64,000 nt of DNA from Natronorubrum thiooxidans (lineage in GTDB: Archaea; Halobacteriota; Halobacteria; Halobacteriales; Natrialbaceae): NCBI RefSeq assembly GCF_900156475.1, contig NZ_FTNR01000005.1:186001-250000 (forward strand). The letters run 5' to 3'. The notes beneath the pieces are model-generated. The model was not told the DNA's origin and did no database searches. It saw nothing but the letters and a program-made list of their open reading frames with translations. The number at the start of each line of letters is the position of its first letter. The stretch's first letter is position 1. Shown here piece by piece: positions 51,696 through 60,111 of this stretch. Both the position numbers and the translations under genes were made by a program.

Positions 51696-54149
51696 TCAGC
51701 CGGTGTAGTCGCTCCCGATAACTTCCCGCATCCGTTCGGCGGTCACTGCGCCGACGCCGTCGGCCGCCTGTAGCTCGTCTTCGCTGGCGATCATCACCGC
51801 CTCGACGGTGCCGAACTCCTCGAGCAGCGACCGGGCCGTGACGGGGCCGATTTCGGCGATCGAGGAGACGACGTACTCCTGTTGTTCCCCGATGGTCTTG
51901 GACTGTTTCTCGCCGTGGACCGACACCTCGCGGTCGGCGGTCTCCTGTTCGCGACCCGCGATCACGGCGAGCAGTTCTTTCGTTTCGTCCTCGCCCTCGG
52001 TCCGGAGCACGCTCGCGCCGAAATCGACGGCGAGACTCGAGAGCGCGCCCCGAATCGCGTTCGGGTGGATATCCCGCTGTTCGTAGAGGCCATCGCCCTC
52101 GACGACCACGATGGGCCGCGAGTAGTGTCTGGCCATCGCGCCGACCTGCTCGAAGACCGATCGGTCGCCGTTGACCAGCGAGTCGACGAAGTCGGCGACG
52201 GATTTGCGCTCGACGACGACTCGATCAGAGAGGATGTAGTCGCCCACGTCGAGCGTCTCGAGGCGGATCTCGATTTGCTCTCGTTTCGAGAGTTCCCGGG
52301 CGATAGTGGCGTCCATCTCGCGCTGATCGGCGACGACCTCGATCAGGTCGCCCTCGGCGTGGGGCTCGTGGGTCTCGACTGCCTCGCCGTTGCCGTCGCT
52401 GCGATCCGTGCCGTCATCGTCGTCGTTCTCATCCGACGTTTTCCCCGCGAAATCCGTCAGTCCGGGCTGTGGCCCAACCCCTTCAGTTCCACTGGAAGAA
52501 TCGCCGACTGCGTCGGGGTTGCCCCCGTTCCCAGCTACTTTCACTTCGCTCTTGTCGTCGAAGTCAGTCAGCGCCTGCTGGGAGTCGTCGAGTTCGTCCT
52601 CGAGGTCGTCGGCGACCCCTTTCAGGGCGCGCAGTTCGGACTCCATCTCCTTTTCGCGGCGCTGGGAGATCCAAAAGTAGGCCTCGTCGCGGGTATCCTC
52701 GGCCATGAGCACGACGACACGGCCCTCGGACTGGCGACCCGTTCGGCCCTTGCGCTGGATCGACCGGATTGCCGTCGGGACGGGTTCATAAAAGAGCACG
52801 AGGTCGACCTCGGGAACGTCGAGGCCTTCCTCGGCGACCGACGTCGAGACGAGTACCTCGAACTCGGCAGCCCGGAACTCGTCGAGCACTTCCTGTTGCT
52901 GTTTCTGGGTCATCCCGTCGCTCCCCTCGCGGTCGCCCTGTCCGACGAACCGCTTGGCGTCGAAACTCTCGCTCAAGAACTCGGTCAGCGCCTCCGCGGT
53001 GTCGCGGGATTCCGTGAAGACGATCACTCGCTCGCCGCCCTCGAGACCCAGCGTCTCGGCCAGTAGCATCCGCGTCTTGCGGTATTTGGGATGCAACTGG
53101 TCGAACGACTCCGCTTTCCGCATCGCCTCGCGCACGCGTGGGTCGGAGACCATCCGCTGGCTGGCCTTCGAGGCCCCCGACGAGCGGGCCTGATTGCGCT
53201 GGCGGTCGAAGTACCGACAGACTGCCTCGACGCTTTGGGTCTCGACGAGCGTGACGGCCTGGCGGAGTTTCATCACCTCGGCGTGGATGGACATCCCTTT
53301 GAACCCCTTCGACTGGTCGTTGTTGATCAGCCCCTGGAGTTCCGCGCGCATTCGGTTCAGATCCTTCTGGGACTGGTCGGGCTGGGTCGAACTCGCGACA
53401 CCCATCTCTTTTAATTTCTCGAGGCGGTCCGTGACTACCTCGTTCAGCGTATCCCGGATCTCGAGGACCTCCTCGGGGAGGTCGATGCGCTCCCACTCGA
53501 CGTCGGTGTCGTAGGTAAACTCCGAGACGTCGGCGTCGTCTTCGGTCATCACCTCGACCTCCCGGAGGCCGAGGTTTTCACAGACCTCGAGGATAGCCTC
53601 CTCGTCGCCGCCGGGCGAAGCACTCATCCCGGTCACGAGCGGCTGCGTCGCGTCGCCGTGGTAGCGCTCGGCAATGTAGTTGTAGGCGTAGTCGCCGGTT
53701 GCGCGGTGACACTCGTCGAATGTGATGTGAGTGACGTCGGCAAGCGAGATGCGGCTCCCAACGAGATCGTTTTCGATCACTTGCGGGGTCGCCATGACGA
53801 CCGTCGCATCCGTCCACAACTCGGCGCGGTCGTCCGGGCTGACGTCGCCGGTGAAGACGACGATCTCTTCCTCAGGAATCTGGAGGGCTTCCCGGTAGAA
53901 ATCCGCGTGTTGCTGGACGAGGGGTTTCGTCGGCGCGAGCATCAGCGATTTCCCGCCGACCTCGTCGAGTCTGCGGGCGGTGACGAGCAGGCTGACGGTG
54001 GTTTTTCCGAGTCCCGTTGGAAGACAGACGAGCGTGTGGTCGTTTGCGGCTGTACCGGCGAGTTTCAACTGATAAAGTCGTCGCTCGAGGAAGTTCGGCT
54101 CGAGCAGCGGGTGTTCGATCGAGGGGACGCCCTCGTCCGTCGTAGCCAT
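51696..54149 (-). CDS. hef: Hef helicase-nuclease (FANCM/XPF-like)
   Basis: An 817-residue fork-processing enzyme. The SF2 helicase part has CLPTGLGKTTVSLLVTARRL, TFDECHRATGDYAYNYIAE (DExH variant) and the C-terminal VLVSTSVAEEGLDVPEVDLV and SIQRKGRTGRQSEGRVVVLM. A disordered Ser/Gly linker (about residues 540-625) is followed by the XPF-type nuclease: ERKSVADFVDSLVNGDRSVF is the ERKxxxD active site. The tail is a helix-hairpin-helix (IGPVTARSLLEEFGTVEAVM, ADGVGAVTAERMREVI). ATG at 54149 chosen. The linker DNA holds an ORB-like string at 52476-52498. Confidence 0.95.
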   Translation of the reverse strand: MATTDEGVPSIEHPLLEPNFLERRLYQLKLAGTAANDHTLVCLPTGLGKTTVSLLVTARRLDEVGGKSLMLAPTKPLVQQHADFYREALQIPEEEIVVFTGDVSPDDRAELWTDATVVMATPQVIENDLVGSRISLADVTHITFDECHRATGDYAYNYIAERYHGDATQPLVTGMSASPGGDEEAILEVCENLGLREVEVMTEDDADVSEFTYDTDVEWERIDLPEEVLEIRDTLNEVVTDRLEKLKEMGVASSTQPDQSQKDLNRMRAELQGLINNDQSKGFKGMSIHAEVMKLRQAVTLVETQSVEAVCRYFDRQRNQARSSGASKASQRMVSDPRVREAMRKAESFDQLHPKYRKTRMLLAETLGLEGGERVIVFTESRDTAEALTEFLSESFDAKRFVGQGDREGSDGMTQKQQQEVLDEFRAAEFEVLVSTSVAEEGLDVPEVDLVLFYEPVPTAIRSIQRKGRTGRQSEGRVVVLMAEDTRDEAYFWISQRREKEMESELRALKGVADDLEDELDDSQQALTDFDDKSEVKVAGNGGNPDAVGDSSSGTEGVGPQPGLTDFAGKTSDENDDDDGTDRSDGNGEAVETHEPHAEGDLIEVVADQREMDATIARELSKREQIEIRLETLDVGDYILSDRVVVERKSVADFVDSLVNGDRSVFEQVGAMARHYSRPIVVVEGDGLYEQRDIHPNAIRGALSSLAVDFGASVLRTEGEDETKELLAVIAGREQETADREVSVHGEKQSKTIGEQQEYVVSSIAEIGPVTARSLLEEFGTVEAVMIASEDELQAADGVGAVTAERMREVIGSDYTG
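52476..52498 (-). repeat. ORB-like element inside hef linker
   Basis: The + strand reads aaccccttcagttccactgg, followed by aag. The complement has the CCAGTGGAACTGAAGGGGTT form of the origin elements with one changed core base. It encodes SSGTEGVGP between helicase and nuclease domains. Confidence 0.55.
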
Positions 54150-54280
54150 TGCCAGTGGTTCATCGCCGTCGTGAATAAGGGTTCTCGTACCGCAGTGAAA
54201 GTGAATGGTGGCTGCGAAACGCACCGTCGATGCCAGTGTGTCGGCCGTCAGTATAAGACCGGTCGTCACCTAGCCATGGT

Positions 54281-54781
54281 ATGGCAACACGGCTCTCCAC
54301 GCAGCGACTCCCCGACGCCGAGTCGGTGCTCACCGCGCTTGGCTTCGTCGTTCTGCTCAACGTCGTCGGCGGGCTGCCCGGCCTGCTGTCTTCGCCCGAC
54401 AGCGCGTGGTTTCGAAGCCTCGAGAAGCCGTGGTTCTACCCGCCCGAGCTCGCGTTTCCGATCGTCTGGACGGCCCTCTTTACGCTGCTCGGAATCGCGC
54501 TGTGGCTGGTCTGGCGCAGCGACGCTCCCGGCCGTCGGCTCGCGCTTGGCCTGTTCGCGGTCCAGATGCTGTTCAACGTCGCGTGGACGCCGACGTTCTT
54601 CACGCTCGAGGCGCTCGGCGTCGCGTTCGGGATCATCGTCGTCCTCTGGGTGTCGATCGTCGCCACCATTGGGGCCTTTGCTCGCGTCGACCGTCGCGGA
54701 GCTGCGTTGCTCGTGCCGTATCTCGCGTGGGTAACGTTCGCTGCCGTGCTCAATGTCGAACTCTGGCGGCTGAACGGCTAA
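54281..54781 (+). CDS. tspO: TspO/MBR family membrane protein
   Basis: A 166-residue protein with five membrane helices. Hallmarks are EKPWFYPPELAFPIVWTALF, LFTLLGIALWLVW and LFAVQMLFNVAWTPTFFTLE, ending VPYLAWVTFAAVLNVELWRL. TspO proteins bind porphyrins and cholesterol-like ligands and respond to light, oxygen or stress. The start at 54281 is in an extended N-terminus of 15-20 residues before the first helix. It is divergent from hef by 131 bases. Confidence 0.92.
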   Translation: MATRLSTQRLPDAESVLTALGFVVLLNVVGGLPGLLSSPDSAWFRSLEKPWFYPPELAFPIVWTALFTLLGIALWLVWRSDAPGRRLALGLFAVQMLFNVAWTPTFFTLEALGVAFGIIVVLWVSIVATIGAFARVDRRGAALLVPYLAWVTFAAVLNVELWRLNG

Positions 54782-54871
54782 ACGCGACGGATTGATCCGT
54801 CAGTGCTTCTCGACGCGGCTGAGACGTTTCTCATCAAAAGAGTAACAATAGTTGACTAATATTTTCACAGT

Positions 54872-55807
54872 ATGCCCGCGATCGAACTCCACAGCGTGAC
54901 CAAACGCTACGAGCGACCCGGCCTCTTCGGCGGCCGGTCGGTCACCGCCCTCCACGACCTCGACCTCACCGTCCGCTCCGGTGAGATATTCGGCTTTCTG
55001 GGCCCGAACGGGGCCGGGAAGTCGACGACGATCGATATCCTCCTCGACTACGCCGCCCCGACCGAGGGCACGGTTCGCGTCCTCGGTCAGGACGTTGCGA
55101 CCGACAGTACTGCTGTCCGCGACCGGATCGGCGTCCTCCCCGATGGCTATGGCCCGATCGGCGAGCGAACGGGCCGTGAACACGTTCAGTTCGCTATCGA
55201 GGCGAAAGACGCCGCCGATGATCCGGACGACCTGCTCGAGCGCGTCGGCATGCGCGGCCCCGACGCGTATCCCGTCGAGCAGTACTCGAAGGGAATGGCC
55301 CAGCGACTCATGCTCGCGATGGCGCTGGTCGGCGAGCCCGACCTGCTGATCCTTGACGAACCCTCGACGGGCCTCGATCCCAACGGCGCTCGAACCATGC
55401 GCCGGATCGTCCGCGAGGAAAACGCCCGCGGCGCGACCGTCTTCTTTTCGAGTCACATCATGGAGCAGGTCGAGGCGGTTTGTGATCGCATCGCCATCCT
55501 CGACGGCGGTGAACTCGTCGCCGTCGACACGATCGACGCGCTGCGCGAGTCCGTCGGCACCACCGCGACCGTGACGGTCGACCTGTCGTCGGTTCCCACA
55601 TCCGCAGTCGATCACGTCCGTTCGCTCGAGGGCGTCTCCGGCGTCAAGACGAACGGGACGACGGTCGCCGTCGCCTGTGAAAACGCGGCCAAAGCGTCGG
55701 TCGTTGCCGCCTTCCACGACTCCGCGGTCGACGTGCTTGACGTGACCACGAGTGAGACGTCGCTCGAGGAACTGTTCGAGAGCTACACGCGAGGTGTTGC
55801 ACAGTGA
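54872..55807 (+). CDS. ABC-2 type exporter ATP-binding protein
   Basis: A 311-residue ATPase. Walker A is GPNGAGKSTTIDILLDYAAP, the signature is QYSKGMAQRLMLAMALVGEP (canonical LSGGQ replaced by YSKGM, as in NosF/DrrA-type ATPases), Walker B LLILDEPSTGLDPNGARTMR, H-loop VFFSSHIMEQVEAVCDR. The C-terminal 80 residues form the regulatory extension (TVTVDLSSVPTSAVDHVRSL). Its stop overlaps the start of the permease gene by four bases (GTGA). The pair resembles NosF-NosY or multidrug exporters; substrate unknown. Confidence 0.93.
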   Translation: MPAIELHSVTKRYERPGLFGGRSVTALHDLDLTVRSGEIFGFLGPNGAGKSTTIDILLDYAAPTEGTVRVLGQDVATDSTAVRDRIGVLPDGYGPIGERTGREHVQFAIEAKDAADDPDDLLERVGMRGPDAYPVEQYSKGMAQRLMLAMALVGEPDLLILDEPSTGLDPNGARTMRRIVREENARGATVFFSSHIMEQVEAVCDRIAILDGGELVAVDTIDALRESVGTTATVTVDLSSVPTSAVDHVRSLEGVSGVKTNGTTVAVACENAAKASVVAAFHDSAVDVLDVTTSETSLEELFESYTRGVAQ

Positions 55808-56646
55808 GCGCGGCGTCGGGACTCGGCCTGTTCGTCCGCGAAGACGTTCGTGATACCATCCGCGAGCGGCAGTTCCAGCTGCTTGTCGGGATTTACGTCC
55901 TGCTTGCGCTGCTCATCACCTACACGGCGGGCCGGTCGACGTCACCGGGCCATCGCGGTGGCCCCGAACTGATCCCGTCGGTGCTTCCCCTGTTTGCGAT
56001 GTTGACGCCACTGCTGGCGCTCGGCTTTTTCGCATCTGCGATCGTCGAGAAGCGAACGGGCGGCGCGCTCAAAGTCATGCTCGGACTCCCGATCGATCGC
56101 GGAACGGTCGTGCTCGGTACCTTCGTCGGGCGGACCCTCGTTCTCTGTACGGCAATCGCCACCGCGTTGTTGGCTGCCGTTCCGGTTGCCGTGGTCCGTG
56201 GTGTCGCCGTCGACCCTGCCAGACTCGCGACCGTCGCGGTGATTCTCGCCCTGCTTGGCGTCACGTTCACCGCGTTCGCCGTCGCCATCTCGGCGGTCGT
56301 TCGGTCGGCGACGCGGGCGACGGTCGCCGCGTTCGGCGTCTTCGTGCTCTTTTTCTTTCAGCTCTGGACGCGACTTCCCTACACCGTGTTGTACGTCCGC
56401 CACGGCTTTTCGTATCCCGAGACGATCCCCGAGTGGGTCGACATCGTTGCGGCACTGAATCCCGTCGCCGCGTACACGAACCTGTTTGCCGGCGTCTATC
56501 CGGATCTCAACAGCGGGACGTTCGTCCAGCCGCCAGCCGAGCCGGCAGTGTACGAACGGCCGGCGTTCGCGCTCGCTGTGCTCGTGGGATGGATCGTCCT
56601 CACGATCGGCGTCGGCTATCGGCGGTTCCGAGCCACCGATCTCTGA
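55804..56646 (+). CDS. ABC-2 type permease (NosY-like)
   Basis: A 280-residue permease with six spans. It starts at GTG 55804 overlapping the ATPase stop. Segments include FQLLVGIYVLLALLITYTAG, PSVLPLFAMLTPLLALGFFA, a family-like IVEKRTGGALKVMLGLPIDR loop, TVVLGTFVGRTLVLCTAIAT, TVAVILALLGVTFTAFAVAI and AFALAVLVGWIVLTIGVGYR. The fifth and sixth are split by a large external loop (FSYPETIPEWVDIVAALNPV), typical of NosY/CopY-like permeases. Partner of the preceding ATPase. Confidence 0.92.
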   Translation: MSAASGLGLFVREDVRDTIRERQFQLLVGIYVLLALLITYTAGRSTSPGHRGGPELIPSVLPLFAMLTPLLALGFFASAIVEKRTGGALKVMLGLPIDRGTVVLGTFVGRTLVLCTAIATALLAAVPVAVVRGVAVDPARLATVAVILALLGVTFTAFAVAISAVVRSATRATVAAFGVFVLFFFQLWTRLPYTVLYVRHGFSYPETIPEWVDIVAALNPVAAYTNLFAGVYPDLNSGTFVQPPAEPAVYERPAFALAVLVGWIVLTIGVGYRRFRATDL

Positions 56647-56787
56647 GACGGATTGCTGTAACTGTTTACCGTCGATCGCCAGAACGGGTTGGCGATCGGC
56701 GGTCATTGACTACAGGAACTCGTCTGAGTGGTTTCCGGACGACTCGAGGGAGTCGTCTCGCCTGCGAGTGCAGGGATGCGGACTCGA

Positions 56788-57372
56788 TCACAGGAACTCG
56801 AGTGCGAGCCAGGCCAGCACGCTGGCGTAGATCGGGATCGTCAGGTTGTCGTCGACGATGTAGTCGCCGAGGCGGAGTTTGACGCCGTCGGCGATGGTCG
56901 CCCCGAGGGCTGCCGCGACTACGGCCAGCGGCGTCTCGTAGAGAAACGGCGTGGCGATGATCGTCGAGACGACGAACATCGTGACCAGCACCTTCGGCCC
57001 CTTGATGAATTTGAGGCTGTTGTCCGAGACGGTACCGCTGATCGGATCGCCGAGTGAGAGCATCAACATCGCCGGCAGCGCGATTTGGGCCGGAAACACG
57101 AGGACGGCGACCGTCATGCTGAGCATATAGTAGCCATACCCCGCGAACTGGTCTTGTTCGTACTCTCGAGTGAGTTTATCGTACAGCGACAACTCGAGGC
57201 CGACGCGAAGGCGGAGGAACTCGAGGCCGATCACGCCCAGTGAGAGAACCGTCATCAGGACGCCGAATCGCGCCCACGTCAGTCCGAGGTCAAGGGAGTT
57301 CGCGAGGAGATAGAGTGCGACCAGTCCCGAGCCGCTCGCGTGGACCAGTCGTCGCTTCAGTTCGTCGGCCAT
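56788..57372 (-). CDS. Dolichol kinase/CDP-type membrane enzyme (SEC59/VTE5-like)
   Basis: A 194-residue membrane protein of the phosphatidate cytidylyltransferase/dolichol kinase superfamily. It starts MADELKRRLVHASGSGLVAL, with the conserved RRLVHASG opening; a GTG one codon earlier is also open. Helices and loops follow: TVLSLGVIGLEFLRLRVGLE, YYMLSMTVAVLVFPAQIALP, LMLSLGDPISGTVSDNSLKF (the GDPxxG active-site region) and AALGATIADGVKLRLGDYIV (a second DG/GD pair). The substrate is presumably a polyprenol or diacyl/diether lipid. It is convergent with the ABC-2 pair. Confidence 0.85.
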   Translation of the reverse strand: MADELKRRLVHASGSGLVALYLLANSLDLGLTWARFGVLMTVLSLGVIGLEFLRLRVGLELSLYDKLTREYEQDQFAGYGYYMLSMTVAVLVFPAQIALPAMLMLSLGDPISGTVSDNSLKFIKGPKVLVTMFVVSTIIATPFLYETPLAVVAAALGATIADGVKLRLGDYIVDDNLTIPIYASVLAWLALEFL

Positions 57373-57599
57373 CACCGGAAGTCTCGAAGGTGGCGACCTT
57401 CAGTCCGTCGGTTCGCCGATATATCGGTGACTGTCCGTCGGTGACGCAGACCACAGCACGTCACAAAATAGGGACAGCCGACAGTGTCGGTGTCCGATCG
57501 AACCCACCAATTATACGGACCGCTGTCAGTCAGGTCTGGCGCGACCGCGAACTCCTGCGGTCGCTCCGGGACATCGGGACAGGAGACCGTCTCAGGCAG
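57373..57599. other. Intergenic region
   Basis: 227 bases with no gene. It includes the promoter region of the dolichol-kinase-like gene (gatatatcggtgactg near 57420 is AT-rich). Confidence 0.35.
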
Positions 57600-57929
57600 T
57601 CACTCCTCGTGTGGCTCGACGACGATCGTCCCGTGGCTCGAGACGGTCACGCGACAGCCCTCGTACGAAAAGGTCACCTCGATGGACGTGTCTCGAGTCG
57701 AGATCATCAGGTCGGCGAGTGCTTCAGGGTCGATCGTCTCGAACAGCGGCGGCATGGTTAGCGGATCGCAGTTTGTGACGGTCCCCACAGCTTCGACGAT
57801 CGTGACGACGATCGTCTTGGAATCCGCGTCGAACCGGGCGTGGAACGTCCCGGTGGTGGGATCGTAGCCGATACTATCTTCGCCGAACGAGTGGGACGAG
57901 CCGGAATCGGGGTGTGCCGTATCAGTCAT
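57600..57929 (-). CDS. HalOD1 output-domain protein
   Basis: A 109-residue protein matching the haloarchaeal output domain HalOD1. The start MTDTAHPDSGSSHSFGEDSI is an acidic lead, then SKTIVVTIVEAVGTVTNCDP, PPLFETIDPEALADLMISTR and IEVTFSYEGCRVTVSSHGTI form the domain with its typical DPLxxPPLxxxID pattern. HalOD1 is used as an output domain of haloarchaeal signalling proteins. It lies 46 bases downstream of the HTH-10 regulator on the same strand, so the two are probably expressed together. Confidence 0.88.
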   Translation of the reverse strand: MTDTAHPDSGSSHSFGEDSIGYDPTTGTFHARFDADSKTIVVTIVEAVGTVTNCDPLTMPPLFETIDPEALADLMISTRDTSIEVTFSYEGCRVTVSSHGTIVVEPHEE

Positions 57930-57975
57930 TGGGCGGACTACTGTAGACGCGGTTGTAAGGGTGGACGCTGACCAG

Positions 57976-59100
57976 TCAGCGTGCGTTCGCGCCGGACTTC
58001 TCGAAGAGATGCCGGAGAACGGTCCGCTGGGCCTTGCGAAGGTGCTGGTTGAAGGTCTGTCGCGTAACACCGAACCGATCCGCCAGTTCGTCGCCGGTGC
58101 TGGTCCGTGGCGTCTCAAAGTAGCCCCCGAAGTACGCGGTGTCGAGCACGGCGAGTTGTCGATCGGTGAGCGCGTCGGTGACGATGTCGTACAGGAGGTG
58201 TGGCGAGTAGACGAGTTCCTCGGATACCAGTTCGACTTCGGGGTGAAACGCCCGAATGCCGTCCGCGGCTAGCCGGGGGTCTACGTCCCCTGGAAGCTCT
58301 CCGAGGAACCTGACCTCGTTGGACGCGACGATGACGGCGCGAGCACGACCGCCAAGGGACGGAAACACCTGTGAGACGGTTCCCGATTCCGCCTGGGCTT
58401 CGATTCGGCTGTACCCGTCGATCGAGCTGAGCAACCGTGCGTCGAGATAGTGCGGGACCTCTTCGACGGCAGTGACGAAGTCGCTCGCAGGGAGGTCGGA
58501 CGTCCCCATGTACTGGACGGTTGTCTCCTCCGGCAGCGAGACGACGGAGTCGACCTCGATTCGCGTTTCGCCGCTGTCGACGCGAAGGGACGGCGGGACC
58601 GCCGACTGATCCGTCCGGAACTCGACGAGTCGCACGTGATCGCTGGTCAACCGCTCCTCGCGCCGTTTCAACGCGGTCACGTCCTCAAACGAGACGACGA
58701 CGTACTCGACCTCGCCTGCCTCGTCCAGGACGGGTGACGAATTGCTCGAGAGCCACCGCTCGGAGCCGCCCGGAAGTTCGATCCAGTGTTCGAAGCCGTA
58801 CTCGGGGGTGCCCGTTTCGAAGACACTCGCGACGGGGTGTTCGGCTATCGGGATAGGTGTGCCGTCGTCGTGGTAGATGTTCCAATCAGCCAGATCACAC
58901 GCGTCAGTAACGAGTGTCTCGCGTGCGATGTCGAGTGTCGCTGCTGCGCGTTCGTTGGCGAAGGTAATCGTCTTCGTCTGATCGACCACGACGGTACTGA
59001 CCGGGCCGACGTCGAACGCACGTTGCGCGAGATCTTCGGGTGGGGTATATGCGGCCGCGCTCTCACGGCGACCGGCCGGGTCGTCGTCTTTCTCACTCAT
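57976..59100 (-). CDS. PAS-sensor transcriptional regulator, bacterioopsin-activator (HTH-10) type
   Basis: A 374-residue regulator. Residues about 30-150 are a PAS domain: FDVGPVSTVVVDQTKTITFA, NERAAATLDIARETL and WLSSNSSPVLDEAGEVEYVV. A linker domain typical of Bat (LTSDHVRLVEFRTDQSAVPP, then TVQYMGTSDLPASDFVTAVE) follows. The C-terminal HTH-10 is LTDRQLAVLDTAYFGGYFET then GDELADRFGVTRQTFNQHLR. It has no GAF domain as in full Bat. The ATG at 59100 (MSEKDDDPAGRRES) is chosen over a GTG at 59184. Ligand and targets are unknown; redox or light sensing is possible by family. Confidence 0.9.
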   Translation of the reverse strand: MSEKDDDPAGRRESAAAYTPPEDLAQRAFDVGPVSTVVVDQTKTITFANERAAATLDIARETLVTDACDLADWNIYHDDGTPIPIAEHPVASVFETGTPEYGFEHWIELPGGSERWLSSNSSPVLDEAGEVEYVVVSFEDVTALKRREERLTSDHVRLVEFRTDQSAVPPSLRVDSGETRIEVDSVVSLPEETTVQYMGTSDLPASDFVTAVEEVPHYLDARLLSSIDGYSRIEAQAESGTVSQVFPSLGGRARAVIVASNEVRFLGELPGDVDPRLAADGIRAFHPEVELVSEELVYSPHLLYDIVTDALTDRQLAVLDTAYFGGYFETPRTSTGDELADRFGVTRQTFNQHLRKAQRTVLRHLFEKSGANAR

Positions 59101-59509
59101 CGACTCACTGTCCGGTCGCTGTCTCGACGAGCCACCTCGAGCCGGCCGAGTCGCTGGTGGTTCATGCTGCTGGTAGGCAGTCACCGAATAAAGGTGTTCT
59201 ACTAGTAACAGATCGGAACGGACTCCGCCGCCAGCGGACAGGACTGCGTCGCTCGTGACGGCCGGTCTGGCCCATTATGTTTTTTATATCTCATTAATAA
59301 TCTTGCATGTTATACTATTCGAACAGCTATTTCGACATCGCGTCGACTGCCAGCGGGAGGTTCAGTTCGTCGCTCGATCAATCTGTGGTACCGATGCGCA
59401 CCATTGGACTGCAGACTGTTAGCGAAATTATAATTTGTGCATACTGCTCGCGTCTGCAACTGATCAGTGTCGAGCGGCTGTCGCTGCAAAAAAAACCTAC
59501 AGAAACGCG
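59101..59509. other. AT-rich intergenic region
   Basis: 409 bases between the HTH-10 and halocyanin genes. No credible gene is seen. AT-rich stretches around 59279-59310 and 59425-59440 may be promoter DNA, and the A-run at 59488 is a terminator for halocyanin. Confidence 0.45.
59488..59495 (-). terminator. T-run terminator of the halocyanin gene
   Basis: An eight-A run on the + strand gives a U8 end on the minus-strand transcript, 15 bases after the stop at 59510. Confidence 0.6.
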
Positions 59510-59983
59510 TTATTCGACCTGCAGGTCGCCGACCATTGTGGTGTTGTGAGGTTCACAAATGTAGGTCGTCATCTCGGAGCTGGCCGTAAAGTCGAGGAAC
59601 TGGTCGTCGCCACCCTCGGAGGCCTGCTCCGTCTCGAGGCCGTCGATGACGTCGCCGTCGTCGTTTCGGATCTCGAGGTTGTGGTTTGCGCCGTCGCCTT
59701 CGTTCCAGCCCATCGTGTAGTCCTCGCCTTCTGTGAGGACGAGCGTTGGGTTCGAGGTACCCGAGATGCTGTCTGGCGACTCGCCTTCCCAGCCAGCCGT
59801 CTCGGCAAAGAAAACGATCTCCGTGCCTGCTTCGATTTCGTAGGTGTCGCCGCCGTCGCCACCGTTCTCGCCGCCGTTACCGTTGCCCTCGTCGCCGGAA
59901 CAACCGGCGACGAGTGCTGTCGCTGCTGCTGCGCCCGTGACCTTCAGCGTCTTCCGCCGCGTGATTGGGTTATCTCGTGCCAT
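59510..59983 (-). CDS. Halocyanin-type blue copper lipoprotein
   Basis: A 157-residue membrane-anchored plastocyanin-like electron carrier. TRRKTLKVTGAAAATALVAG and C form a Tat signal with lipobox. A Gly/Asn/Glu-rich spacer (DEGNGNGGENGGDGGD) follows. The cupredoxin domain has the first copper His in GDGANHNLEIRNDDGDV, then TTYICEPHNTTMVGDLQVE with Cys, His and Met ligands. All four ligands of a type 1 copper site are present. The start at 59983 is the ATG before ARDNPIT. Partners in the respiratory chain are not encoded nearby. Confidence 0.93.
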   Translation of the reverse strand: MARDNPITRRKTLKVTGAAAATALVAGCSGDEGNGNGGENGGDGGDTYEIEAGTEIVFFAETAGWEGESPDSISGTSNPTLVLTEGEDYTMGWNEGDGANHNLEIRNDDGDVIDGLETEQASEGGDDQFLDFTASSEMTTYICEPHNTTMVGDLQVE

Positions 59984-60111
59984 CAACAATGAATTAGTAT
60001 TGAACACATAAAAATGGATATCCTCCATCGTTACACCGTCATGCGTTTTCATACCACATTCGTTTGCTGTATTTCTCAGCCAGTGACTAGTTGGAATTTC
60101 CACGAGGGCGA

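Noticed and set aside
53291-53318. ccctttgaaccccttcgactgg in hef as an ORB-like element
   Set aside because: It lacks the gtttc core and encodes conserved-looking helicase residues, so it is ordinary coding DNA.
59307-59549. 80-codon frame in the AT-rich gap before halocyanin
   Set aside because: It has no fold-like pattern, overlaps the halocyanin terminator and stop, and has no family match I recognise.
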